Part shown: positions 55,730 to 64,000 of the stretch, piece after piece
How the letters are laid out: every line of letters starts with the position of its first letter
Numbering within the stretch: position 1 is the stretch's first letter
DNA from: Ailanthus altissimus
Taxonomy: Eukaryota > Streptophyta > Magnoliopsida > Sapindales > Simaroubaceae
NCBI GenBank assembly: GCA_946807835.1
Contig: OX327702.1
Coordinates: 3,658,001-3,722,000, forward strand
DNA length: 64,000 bases
Reading direction: 5' to 3'
Notes under the pieces: generated by a model
The model's input: the letters and a program-made list of their open reading frames with translations, nothing else
Told to the model about the DNA's origin: nothing
Databases searched by the model: none
Position numbers and translations under genes: made by a program

Positions 55730-57680
55730 ATATTTGGCTCAAAAACCTTTGTGTGTGATTTAGTAATACACAACTATGCTTACACGAGATTCCAATTAAT
55801 TGCCACTCTCTCTATACTCACAAGTTCTCATATCCCCCTGTAATTAGAAAGTGGTGATAATGTAGTCTCGTGTCACCCACTTGTTAGCATAATCGTTGAG
55901 AACTGTGACAAACATTGCCTTAATCGTATAGTTGCTTATCATCTCTCTAGCACTTGGACATATCACAACCTCCAACGCCCGAACCACATCAAATTTCTTA
56001 GTAAAACTCACCATTGTTGCCCTCCGTATGTATTCAAGTAAATATATTAGAGGTTTATTAGCTATTTGAGCAAGCTAACTTTTAAATGATGCTGCAACTG
56101 TGTTTGTTATAACTTAATGCCCGATTGACAATCAAACTTGTGCCCAGAGTAGGTTTTAGGGTGCAATTTCATCACGCATGACTATCTTTTCTCTTCAAAT
56201 TAGTTATATTCCTTTCAAACTCAGTTGTATTGGCCGCTGTTGTACACTTTTAAAATAGCCCCTCAATTCCCCTTCCACCGTACATGTGCACAATTGTATA
56301 ACGAATTTGCCAACAATAATATCTAACGGGGGCATGGGCCAGTGTTTTTGAAGTGTGTCAACAACTCCATTATGGGTGTCACACATGAAAGTTATAGGTG
56401 TGTTGCTTTGGATGCAATATAACTTTGCAATTCCGCCGAAAAATATTCCCACCATTTCTTACACTCTACCTGCCAATGAAAATTGAAATGATAGAATTCC
56501 ATCATTTCCATCGACTGCTACGACATAGAAGAGGACTCCTTCATATATCTCAAATAGTGGGTAAGCATCCACTGTAATGAATAGTCTACACGTTGCAACA
56601 AAGGCGACCTTTTGTGCATGGAAACACACAAATATGTTTGCAAGCGAGAAGAGGGGCTCATTGGTCTCTCCATGCAATATTTAATACACGAACCTTTATT
56701 AATCTTATGCACCATATGTAAATATTCAATCAGCTCCGCCAACCATGCATTTGGATTGTTAAAACAAACATCTGTTAATGGGGTTTGAAGTGTAGGCGGA
56801 TCATGGGTACCATATTGTCACGACCCGATTTCTCGAAACCGTGCGGCCTTAGACACTTGCTAGTGCTAAGCAGCCTACAAGACCCCAATTAACCAAAGAA
56901 AGAGATGAAGAAGAAGCACACCGAGTGTTTGAGAGAATGCTCTCGTATTTTATTACTAAAGAGAGATTACAAAGCTATACACTTACAAGCTAAGAGTATT
57001 TCTACAATTTGAAGGATGAATTCTCAAATGAGAACTCCACCTATTTATAGCTAAAGCTATATACAATGGACGGCTAGGATTAACTCTAATCCAAGGGTCC
57101 AAATCTAAAGAGGAGAATATGCTAAGGAATATTCCAAAAGATGCCAACTACCAAAAGTATATCCAAAGGAATATGCCTTTTCTAGATTATTCTCCCACCT
57201 ACCACATTAATGTGGCCTCAACCCAACTCCAATGGGCCTTCTAGAAGCCCTAGCCCATTTAACCCAAAATGGACTAAGACACCCCCTTGGTGATAATGTC
57301 GCGCGCCAAATACTCGAGTAATTGCTTGAGAATATTTGGGGCGTGACAATATGCTAGGCTATCAGCTATTTCCTTTGAGAAAGAGGCCCTTTCTTTGTCC
57401 TGTATTTCCTAACATATATGAAAACCTTCACATTGAAAGACTTCCACTTGCATTGTTGTTAGAACTTTAATTTTTTAGCCTTGACAGTCAGCTCAGTATT
57501 TCGATCTATGACAATTTCGAACTTGAATCTTTCAAAATCTACAAATTCTTGCAACATCCTATGAAGAATATCAAAGTTGTCGAATGTTTGGCCTTGTTTG
57601 AAACTAAATATAATCCCTGGTCCGTGCTTGTAGTCATTTAGCGAAATGGTGTCTTGTATGATCGACAAATCAAGCACTTT
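55730..57680 (-). pseudogene. MULE transposase, N-terminal and catalytic core, cut by a solo LTR
   Basis: Reading the minus strand, 57677-57459 has GQTFDNFDILHRMLQEFVDF, then KFEIVIDRNTELTVKAKK, the MuDR N-terminal domain, with CKWKSF beyond. After a 533-bp LTR insertion come VCFNNPNAWLAELIEYLHMV, then FVATCRLFITVDAYPLF, then EGVLFYVVAVDGNDGILSF (first catalytic Asp of the DDE domain). ITFMCDTHNGVVDTLQKHWP (second Asp) follows, then YLLEYIRRATMVSFTKKF. The C-terminal SWIM finger is missing at the boundary with the copia nest. Stops and frameshifts show it is dead. Identification of the family is firm. Confidence 0.85.
56816..57348 (-). mobile_element. Solo LTR in the MULE, minus orientation
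   Basis: 533 bp, TGTCACGACCC to GGGCGTGACA, so the ends form an inverted TGTCACG/CGTGACA. Flanked by ATAT on both sides (56812-56815 and 57349-57352). On the minus strand CTATAAATAGG near 57050 is promoter-like, followed by a T-rich leader. It interrupts the MULE N-terminus. Confidence 0.75.
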
Positions 57681-58530
57681 GCGATGTCTAAATAAGCAAA
57701 TGGTATAAGCTCAATTACCATTCTAAATAGATTGAAATGTCATATCCAGCGGAATAATAATCTGAACAATAAACAAATAAACTCCATACGAACTCCCTGT
57801 CAAACAAAACCCCCAACTTTTAATTTTGAAATTTTCATTTTTATGATTTCACATTCTCAACTTCTCGTTACCCGGAATTCAAGTTCCAAGTACCCAAAAC
57901 TTTTCAAATAGAGAACAAACTGCCACAAACTGCCATCACTCATCATTATAAAAAAAAAAAAATTTAAAAAAAAACTGCCATCACTCATCATTACCCATAT
58001 TTTTCAGACCAATATTTTTCTTTCACATTTTCAAGTCATAAATAACTTCTGAAATACAGAGCATAAGTACGGAACAGATGAATGCACAACTTGGGGAAGA
58101 AAACATACCAAAGGGAGACCGATGGGCGAGCTTGAGTGCTTGAGCTTGCTTGAGAGAGAGCTGAGAGATCGATGGGCAATGGCGATGGGCGAGCGACGAG
58201 CCGATGGAGTGAGATGAAGATGAACCAGAGAGATAGAGAGATGAAGATGATTGAAGAAGACGGGATTTTTTTTAGATAGAATGAAATGAACTCGATGAAG
58301 AAGACGGGTATATTAATTTATTTGGGATTTGGGAATTAGGTCAATGAACTCAATTTTTTAGCGCGTGCCTATGCTTTTTTTCATGGTTCCATAACCGACC
58401 AAGTAGGTTTGAGGTCAACAATTCCAAATCAATACTGACCCTTAGATTTGCTGTTACACGATCCAATGGCTCAGACATCCGGCCTATGGCACAGCCCGAT
58501 GTTTGGTAGTAGCAGGACTCTTAAAAATAA
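57681..58530 (-). other. 5' flank and leader of the MULE
   Basis: 58080-58270 is a CT-rich tract on the minus strand of the kind seen in plant 5' leaders. The 58270-58530 stretch may hold the terminal inverted repeat of the MULE, but I could not find its partner near 33-36 kb. Confidence 0.35.
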
Positions 58531-58577
58531 TACACAAGTCTCGTTTACTCTTTCGGGGTTTAGTTGTTGAGAAGAAA

Positions 58578-59266
58578 ATGGACATATAGCTCTGTTCTCA
58601 CCCTCTGCGCTTTTTGCTGAAGACGGTGATGGCGCTTCTGTTGGTTCTCATTTTCTCTATTAAATATACTCTATTTCCCTTCACTTTTCTTGTAGAAAAA
58701 CGATTTTTATTTTTTTATTTCTTATTGTTCAATTTGCAGATGAGGAAATCACGGAGACTTGTCAGACCTACGTGGAGAGGGCGCACCAGTTTCCTGGAAT
58801 GGTAATATACTTGAGCAAATTAACAAGTTTTTGTTTACCCTAAAAAGAAAAACCATTTGTATAATTTAAGGTCTGATGACAGTATTTAAGGTCACTATAG
58901 GATAGTATCAGTGATGTATTGTAGATTGCTGGGTTTTTTCATTTGAACCATATTGACATCGACCACAGTGAATAGACTATCAATGGAACTAATACATTAC
59001 ATTGTTTTAGTATAATTGTCATGCATTTTTGTTATTCAGAGAGGATCTAATTCTGGGTTGTTAAACCTTGTTTCTGTGGTGCAGAATAGTCTGATGTTTC
59101 ACAGCATTTTATGTATTTTGGCTTGCGTACAAGAGTTGCTAATCCGTGAATTTTCTTTTCACCAACTGAATGTTAATTTACTTTGGCCCGGAACATTTGC
59201 TTTTGCAGAATGGTTAATTGAACACCGGTCACGGATAGAAGGACGTTGTTGCTTTGAACTGGGCAG
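58578..59266 (+). pseudogene. Methyltransferase-family (Methyltransf_16-like) gene, 5' exons, start frame broken
   Basis: Three exons with canonical splice sites. Exon 1 ends …SPSALFAED (to 58625, donor GTGATG). Exon 2 is 58740-58801 (acceptor TTTGCAG), EEITETCQTYVERAHQFPGM. Exon 3 is 59136-59266, LLIREFSFHQLNVNLLWPGT then FAFAEWLIEHRSRIEGRCCF and ELG, where the SAM-binding motif I ('ELGSGTG') is split by an intron. This is the N-terminus of a plant SAM-dependent methyltransferase of the EEF1A-lysine-methyltransferase-like group. The frame of exon 1 has no ATG. The only upstream ATG (58578) is out of frame by two bases and reads MDI then stop. The catalytic remainder is not in the window; a LINE lies in the next intron. 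Alternatively, translation starts elsewhere and the gene is alive. Confidence 0.75.
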
Positions 59267-59418
59267 GTATAAATGCTGTGGTTGTTGAATATATTAGATC
59301 ATTTTCAGCATGATTATTTATTGCAAGTTGGTCAGTATATATACATAAAGTGCTGTTTGTCCCTTCATTTTGGTGGAAGTCTTATATACATTTTCAAATC
59401 ATTCATGGAATTATTTTT
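59267..59418 (+). other. Start of intron 3 of the methyltransferase gene
   Basis: Begins GTATAAATG. The intron continues until the LINE poly(A) at 59420. No further exon seen. Confidence 0.6.
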
Positions 59419-59529
59419 GTTTTTTTTTTTTGGTAATTAAAGAATTTGTTATAAATGCTAAATCCAACGAGTATTACAAGCAAATAATTAAAGGAGAGAC
59501 ATTACCCCTCCTAACATTCTTAACTACAT

Positions 59530-60165
59530 TTACCAACTAACTGTAATGTGGTCTATCTTTTGGCTATTGATAGCACTTATACATCGGATCCAGACAATAT
59601 CTTTGATATTCTGATAGACATAGCTAGTAGAGGGCATTTTTTGTTGGAAGACAACTAGATTTCGCTCTCTCCAAATACAGTAGATTGTAGCACAGAACGA
59701 GACTCTTCTGATCTTGCTGAGCATAGTTTTGCCTTGAGTTTTCCTGCAGAGAAAGGAGATCACCCGTTGCCATCTATCTGGGCATTGGTTGAGTTGGCAT
59801 GCCATAAGTACTTTGTGCCATATATCACTACTAAACCTGCATTGAAAAAATAAGTGTAGGATGGTCTCCTTGTCACACATACAGAGAGGACAGTCATCTA
59901 ATGGAATAATTTCCCATTTTTTAAGTCTCTCCCTTGTAGATAATCTATCTTTGAAGGCTAACCAAGTAACGAAGTTGTGCTTAGGAATATGTTGCGACCC
60001 CCATATCAGTTTATACCATCCCACCTTAGCACCATTATTCTTGAGACTCCTCCAAGCACTTGCAATAGAAAACTTTGCAGTAGGGCTTGCCGTCTATAAA
60101 ATTCTATCATCTCTTTCAGCAATTGAGATTTTGTTCCGCAGATGAGAAATAGGGTTCATCAATTC
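59530..60165 (-). pseudogene. LINE ORF2 C-terminus with zf-RVT domain
   Basis: The minus strand reads (from about 60160) EELMNPISHLRNKISIAERD, then TASPTAKFSIASAWRSL, then MGWYKLIWGSQHIPKHNFV, then CPLCMCDKETILHLFFQC. The Cys/His set of this last piece is the reverse-transcriptase zinc-binding domain of plant LINEs. It ends GKTMLSKIRRVSFCATIYC, then the tail. One in-frame stop (RIL*TAS) lies at about 60095. The reverse transcriptase upstream is absent. Confidence 0.9.
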
Positions 60166-60270
60166 TTCAACTTAAGCCCACGTGGCGTTTAGGGCTTTTT
60201 CTCTCGGCACACGGTATTAACCTACGCCGTTTCCTATGGGGAGGAATCTGCTGGGTCTCTGTCTGCACCA

Positions 60271-61902
60271 ATGGATGCCGATGGCAGCAGCCTTCCTGTT
60301 GTCGTCCCATCCTCGTTGGGTCTGTCCCCGGAGGATGACGCGAGCGCCCCCCCGGCTTCTGCTGCTGCGTCTTCAGGGTCGGGACACGTTTATCCAATTT
60401 AGACCGACGTGAATCCGTCTGTGAGTTCCGATGCTTCTATTATGGTCGAGGGACTGTCGACTGGGGTTGCTGGTTCTGCTACGGGAATTCGCTCTGACCC
60501 ATTGCTCTCGAAGGGCGGCTGGGCCACGACGTGCTTGGCCTCCTTGACGCAGGCTTCTACTGGTGCTGGGCAAGCTTCCGATGGCGCGAAGGGTAGGCAG
60601 GTTGCTGCTAGCGTAGAGTTTGGGCTGGTTCCCGATGGAGATAGCTCTGGACTAGGTGCTGCTATCGCCGATTCTAGGCTGGTTACCGTGAGCGCGGGTT
60701 TTGGGCAGGCTCCTCCAATGGCAGACCGTGTTGGTTCTAGGGTGGCTGCTGCAGGGGCCGAAGGTGATAAGTGCTCTGCCTTGAAAAATGTGGGGCTGAA
60801 CTCTGGTGCGCCGCCAGCAGTTGCTACAGTGGCGGAGAGGGTTGGCAGCAAGCCTACAGTTGTGAACACCAATCGGCCGTGGGTGTCCTTGTTTGCTGAA
60901 AATCGTACCCGAAGCTATGGAAGTGAACTACAATTTGTCCCTCCATCCATTTCGAATGGTAAGAAAATTGTTAAATTCAAGTGTAGTGAACTTAAAGAAG
61001 AGGAGAATAGATGGCAGCATGCACTAATTGGTTGTGTGTATGGATTATTCCCTAGATTTCAACCACTCTAAGCATTTGTAATGAATCGGTGGAAGCATTT
61101 TGGCTTAGTATCAGTTCACTCTATTAAAGATGGGTTGTTTTTGTTCAACTTTGAGAATAAGCTTGGGCAACAGAAAGCACTTGAGGATGGACCTCTGACC
61201 TTTGATAAACGCTCATTGATCCTTAAAGCCTGGAAGCCCAGAATGGTTATGGATGTAGCCAGTATCAGAACTCTGTCTATTTGGGTGCAACTCCCAGGAC
61301 TTCCGTGGGAATTATGGAGCCCCACACTCTTGAGTCGAATAGCCAGCTCGTTGGGGTCCCCGAAATTCTGTGATCAGTGTACTTTGAATAGAACCAGGTT
61401 GGCTTTTGCGAGAGTCTTGGCGGAAATGGATGTGGAGAGCGATTTTTCTTCCATGATTACCTTAGAGGATGAAGATGATAACATGGTTATGCAGGAGGTG
61501 ATTTATGAATGGAAGCCAACTGTCTGCCCCAAATGTAAACGGATTGGTCATGATGGAAAAGATTGTAAAACATGGATAAAACAAGTGTGGAAAGCCAAAG
61601 AGGTGGATCAGAATAATCCAGATGAAATTGAAGCACCTATTATGCATCCTGCAAAGCAGGAACAAAAAAAGCTAAACACAGGCAAAACAGTGATGGACAT
61701 ACAGACGCTAGAAGGCACTGAGGAGAATGGCCCAACAGATAAAGGAAGGGAACAAGCGTCAAGTAATGAGGGATTAGAGATTCTTCAGGCAGTGGACAGA
61801 TTCAACTTAAGAAAGACTATCAATCTTACGCATGATGTGGGAATTATTGGGAAGGGTCGACGTGCCACAAGGAGCTCAAAATCCCCAATCAGGGGACAAT
61901 GA
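60271..61902 (+). pseudogene. LINE ORF1 (DUF4283 plus CCHC knuckle), two nonsense mutations
   Basis: Starts MDADGSSLPVVVPSSL (60271) after a GC-rich 5' UTR that begins near 60172. It has an Ala/Gly/Ser-rich N-terminal region, then from 60900 WVSLFAENRTRSYGSELQFV, and from about 61081 the DUF4283 fold (NRWKHFGLVSVHSIKDGLFL, FDKRSLILKAWKP). CPKCKRIGHDGKDC (CCHC, C-x2-C-x4-H-x4-C) is near 61525, then a polar tail to 61902. TAG at 60400-60402 and TAA at 61069-61071 are the only breaks, each one C-to-T change from a Gln codon. ORF1 protein binds the LINE RNA. GC content is much higher than the surroundings at 60.2-60.9 kb. Confidence 0.9.
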
Positions 61903-62032
61903 TCGCAAGCTGGAATATCCGGGGTCTCCATGACCCTTGTAAACAATCGGAGGTAAGGTCTCTGATTAAATCTTGTCGATTATGTATTTTGGGATTGTTA
62001 GAAACAAAAGTTAAACTGTCTAATCTAGATAC

Positions 62033-62960
62033 CATTTGGAAGAAATTAGCATTACGGGATTGGAAGATAGAAAATAATTCAGAATGCCTAGATATGGGAA
62101 GAATTTGGATTGTCTTTAATCCAGCTAGATGCAATGTCACGATCCTACAAAAGCACCAACAATTCATACATAGTAGAGTTCTTATTGATGGCATAGAGTT
62201 TTACTGGACTCTTGTTTATGGAGCCTCTACCTCTGGTGAGAGAGAAAACCTATGGAATGACCTGAGTGATGACTTGACACCCAACACTACACCTTGGTTA
62301 ATCCAAGGGGATTTCAATAATGTCCTCAGCAACAATGATAGACTTGGAGGCCAATGGGTAAATGATAGCATGGTGGAACAGTTTGAAAGTTGGATATCGA
62401 AACTAGAGTTATTTGAGATAAAGAACCATGGTTGTCGCTATACTTGGTGCAATAATCAAACAGGAGAACAACGAATTTGGAGGAAAATTGACTGGGCATT
62501 TGGAAGAAATTAGCATTACGGGATTGGAAGATAGAAAATAATTCAAAATGCCTAGATATGGGAAGAATTTGGATTGTCTTTAATCCAGCTAGATGCAATG
62601 TCACGATCCTACAAAAGCACCAACAATTCATACATAGTAGAGTTCTTATTGATGGCATGGAGTTTTACTGGACTCTTATTTATGGAGCCTCTACCTCTGG
62701 TGAGAGAGAAAACCTGTGGAATGACCTGAGTGATGACTTGACACCCAACACTACACCTTGGTTAATCCAAGGGGATTTCAATAATGTCTTCAGCAACAAT
62801 GATAGACTTGGAGGCCAATGGGTAAATGATAGCATGGTGGAACAATTTGAAAGTTGGATATCGAAACTAGAGTTATTTGAGATAAAGAACCATGGTTGTC
62901 GCTATACTTGGTGCAATAATCAAACAGGAGAACAACGAATTTGGAGGAAAATTGACTGGG
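62033..62960 (+). repeat. 464-bp tandem duplication in LINE ORF2
   Basis: Units 62033-62496 and 62497-62960, with roughly six substitutions between them. CATTTG occurs at the start of both units and again at 62961, giving 6-bp microhomology at the junction. Confidence 0.95.
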
Positions 62961-63360
62961 CATTTGTTAATGGAAACTGGTTAGATGCTTTGGCGTTTTC
63001 GGAATGTGAGGTTCTTCCAGCGGGCATTTCAGACCACTACCCACTTGTGATAACCATCTCTAGAGCTTCCTACAGAGGCATTGTTCCTTTTAAGTTCTTC
63101 AATGCCTGGTGTGACCATCCTGAATTCCTTTCCACAGTCGAGCGAGGTTGGCAGCACGATTGTTATGGCTCCCCAATGGCCCGGGTATGGCTCAAACTCA
63201 AGTTATTAAAACCCAAGCTAAAAGAGCTCAACAAAGCATATTTCTATGATATCCAGCAACAGATTGAAGACTACAAATTGATGTTGGCCTCCTTACAGAG
63301 TAGACTGATCCATGAGCCATCCAACCAAATTCTTCAAGATGAGGAAAGGGGCATCTATCA

Positions 63361-63424
63361 GCATTTAAGGAAACTTATCTATGCTGAAGAAAGCATTTAA
63401 GGAAACTTATTTATGCTGAAGAAA
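63361..63424 (+). repeat. 32-bp tandem duplication in LINE ORF2
   Basis: GCATTTAAGGAAACTTAT followed by (C/T)TATGCTGAAGAAA occurs twice in a row, with one difference. Confidence 0.95.
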
Positions 63425-63783
63425 GTATTATCAGACAAAAGTCAAGAATTAGATGGATTCAAATGGGGGATTCAAACACCAGCTACTTTCACAAGTCAGT
63501 CAAGCAGAGGAGAGCCCAGAATAGAATCACTTCAATTGAGAGCCAAAATGGGGAAAATGTTGAAGACCCCAAGGGTGTGAAAGATGCCATTGTAGGTTAC
63601 TACAAAGACTTGTTGGGTACCAACAATTCCTATAGGGCGCCTATACAAAAGAGAATCATAGATGCGGGCCTTAAACTGAAGATAGACGATAGAGACATAC
63701 TAAAGGCTCCTGTCACAGCCCACGAAGTCAAAAATGCTATCTTCAACATCAATGGTGATAAAGTCAAAAATGCCCTAAGGTAA

Positions 63784-64000
63784 TCATGGAAGGAAAATTG
63801 CCCTCCACATCCATTTCCACCAAGACTCTCGCAAAAGCCAACCGGGTTCTATTCAAAGTACACTGATCACAAAATTTCGGGGACCCCAACGAGCTGGCTA
63901 TTCGACTCAAGGGTGTGGGTCTCCAGAATTCCCACGGAAGTCCTAGGAGTTGCACCCAAATAGGCAGAGTTCTGATACTGGCTACATCCATAACCATTCT
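63784..64000 (-). pseudogene. LINE ORF1 fragment, inverted, running off the window
   Basis: The minus strand reads MVMDVASIRTLPIWVQLLGL, then PWEFWRPTPLSRIASSLGS and FCDQCTLNRTRLAFARVLVE, nearly identical to the ORF1 at 61250-61460 on the plus strand. It joins the plus-strand ORF2 abruptly at 63783/63784. It is either a second LINE copy or the 5' part of the minus-strand LINE. Confidence 0.9.

Larger units (their letters stand above)
59420..63783 (-). mobile_element. LINE (L1-type) with inverted 5' part
   Basis: The 3' end is on the minus strand: poly(A) seen as a T-run at 59420-59431, then 3' UTR, stop at 59530 and the end of ORF2 to about 60165. At about 60170 the 5' end of an L1 element starts on the plus strand and runs through ORF1 and the endonuclease part of ORF2 to 63783. 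The reverse transcriptase domain is missing. The junction of element 5' end with an internal 3' segment in opposite orientation is what twin-primed reverse transcription leaves. Confidence 0.7.
61899..63783 (+). pseudogene. LINE ORF2, endonuclease part, with two tandem duplications
   Basis: The ATG overlaps the ORF1 stop (ATGA, 61899-61902). Endonuclease motifs are visible: SWNIRGL, LLETK (catalytic Glu), LIQGDFNN (seen twice, near 62303 and 62768), SDHYPLVI near 63030 (catalytic Asp-His). A 464-bp duplication (62033-62960) and a 32-bp duplication (63361-63424) each shift the frame. The last frame, 63463-63783, reads GDSNTSYFHKSVKQRRAQNR, GYYKDLLGT and ends before the reverse transcriptase palm. 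ORF2 would nick the target and copy the RNA. Confidence 0.9.

Noticed and set aside
60399..60872. 157-codon minus-strand frame over LINE ORF1
   Set aside because: Antisense shadow of the GC-rich ORF1 N-terminus. The plus-strand frame continues into recognised domains.
1..64000. Possible undescribed defence or biosynthetic gene system
   Set aside because: Apart from two host-gene fragments, almost all coding sequence I recognise belongs to retroelements and MULEs. No set of co-oriented intact genes is present.

Overview
This is plant nuclear DNA, most likely from a eudicot. It is AT-rich and almost entirely intergenic. It carries Ty1/copia and Ty3/gypsy LTR retrotransposons, Mutator-like (MULE) DNA transposons, L1-type LINEs and tRNA-derived SINEs. 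The only host-gene sequence recognised is two intron-containing fragments, both of plant families. I see no operon, CRISPR array, rRNA or prokaryotic feature. Nearly every reading frame is transposon debris with stops and frameshifts.

Layout. 1-6.9 kb: a decayed Ty3/gypsy element on the minus strand, with an extra antisense reading frame downstream of integrase. 8.6-8.9 kb: first exon and promoter of a GDSL esterase/lipase gene (minus). 9.3-12.5 kb: a DNA transposon with long terminal inverted repeats. 12.6-18.7 kb: minisatellites, a duplicated tRNA-like unit, and a possible minus-strand leader near 18 kb. 20.0-31.7 kb: a dead copia element cut by solo LTRs of one 2.0-2.4-kb LTR family. Three are inserted in the element and a fourth is nested in the third; three SINEs in head-to-head and tail-to-tail order lie at the edge of the fourth. 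31.9-36.4 kb: degenerate repeats and a LINE 3' fragment. 36.4-57.7 kb: one MULE transposase (minus) that appears to be split by a 19-kb nest of copia elements. The nest holds family A (minus, 36.65-42.16 kb), a TRIM-like fragment, and a chimaeric B-A-B chain (plus, 42.7-55.7 kb). Two 1.4-kb solo LTRs sit in the second B element, and another solo LTR sits in the MULE.

58.6-59.3 kb: the 5' exons of a methyltransferase-like gene (plus), with no intact start codon. 59.4-63.8 kb: a LINE whose 3' end is on the minus strand and whose 5' part is on the plus strand, abutting 5' end to internal point as twin priming would leave it. The window ends in a minus-strand LINE ORF1 fragment.

The genes do not form a pathway. 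What the window records is rearrangement: nested insertion, LTR-LTR recombination, element chimaerism, tandem duplication and inversion. I found no convincing new biological system. The most notable structures are the reciprocal A/B chimaeric junctions, the self-nested solo-LTR cluster, the SINE palindrome, the inverted family-A pair that shares lesions, and the inverted LINE. Similarity statements come from reading by eye, without alignment software.
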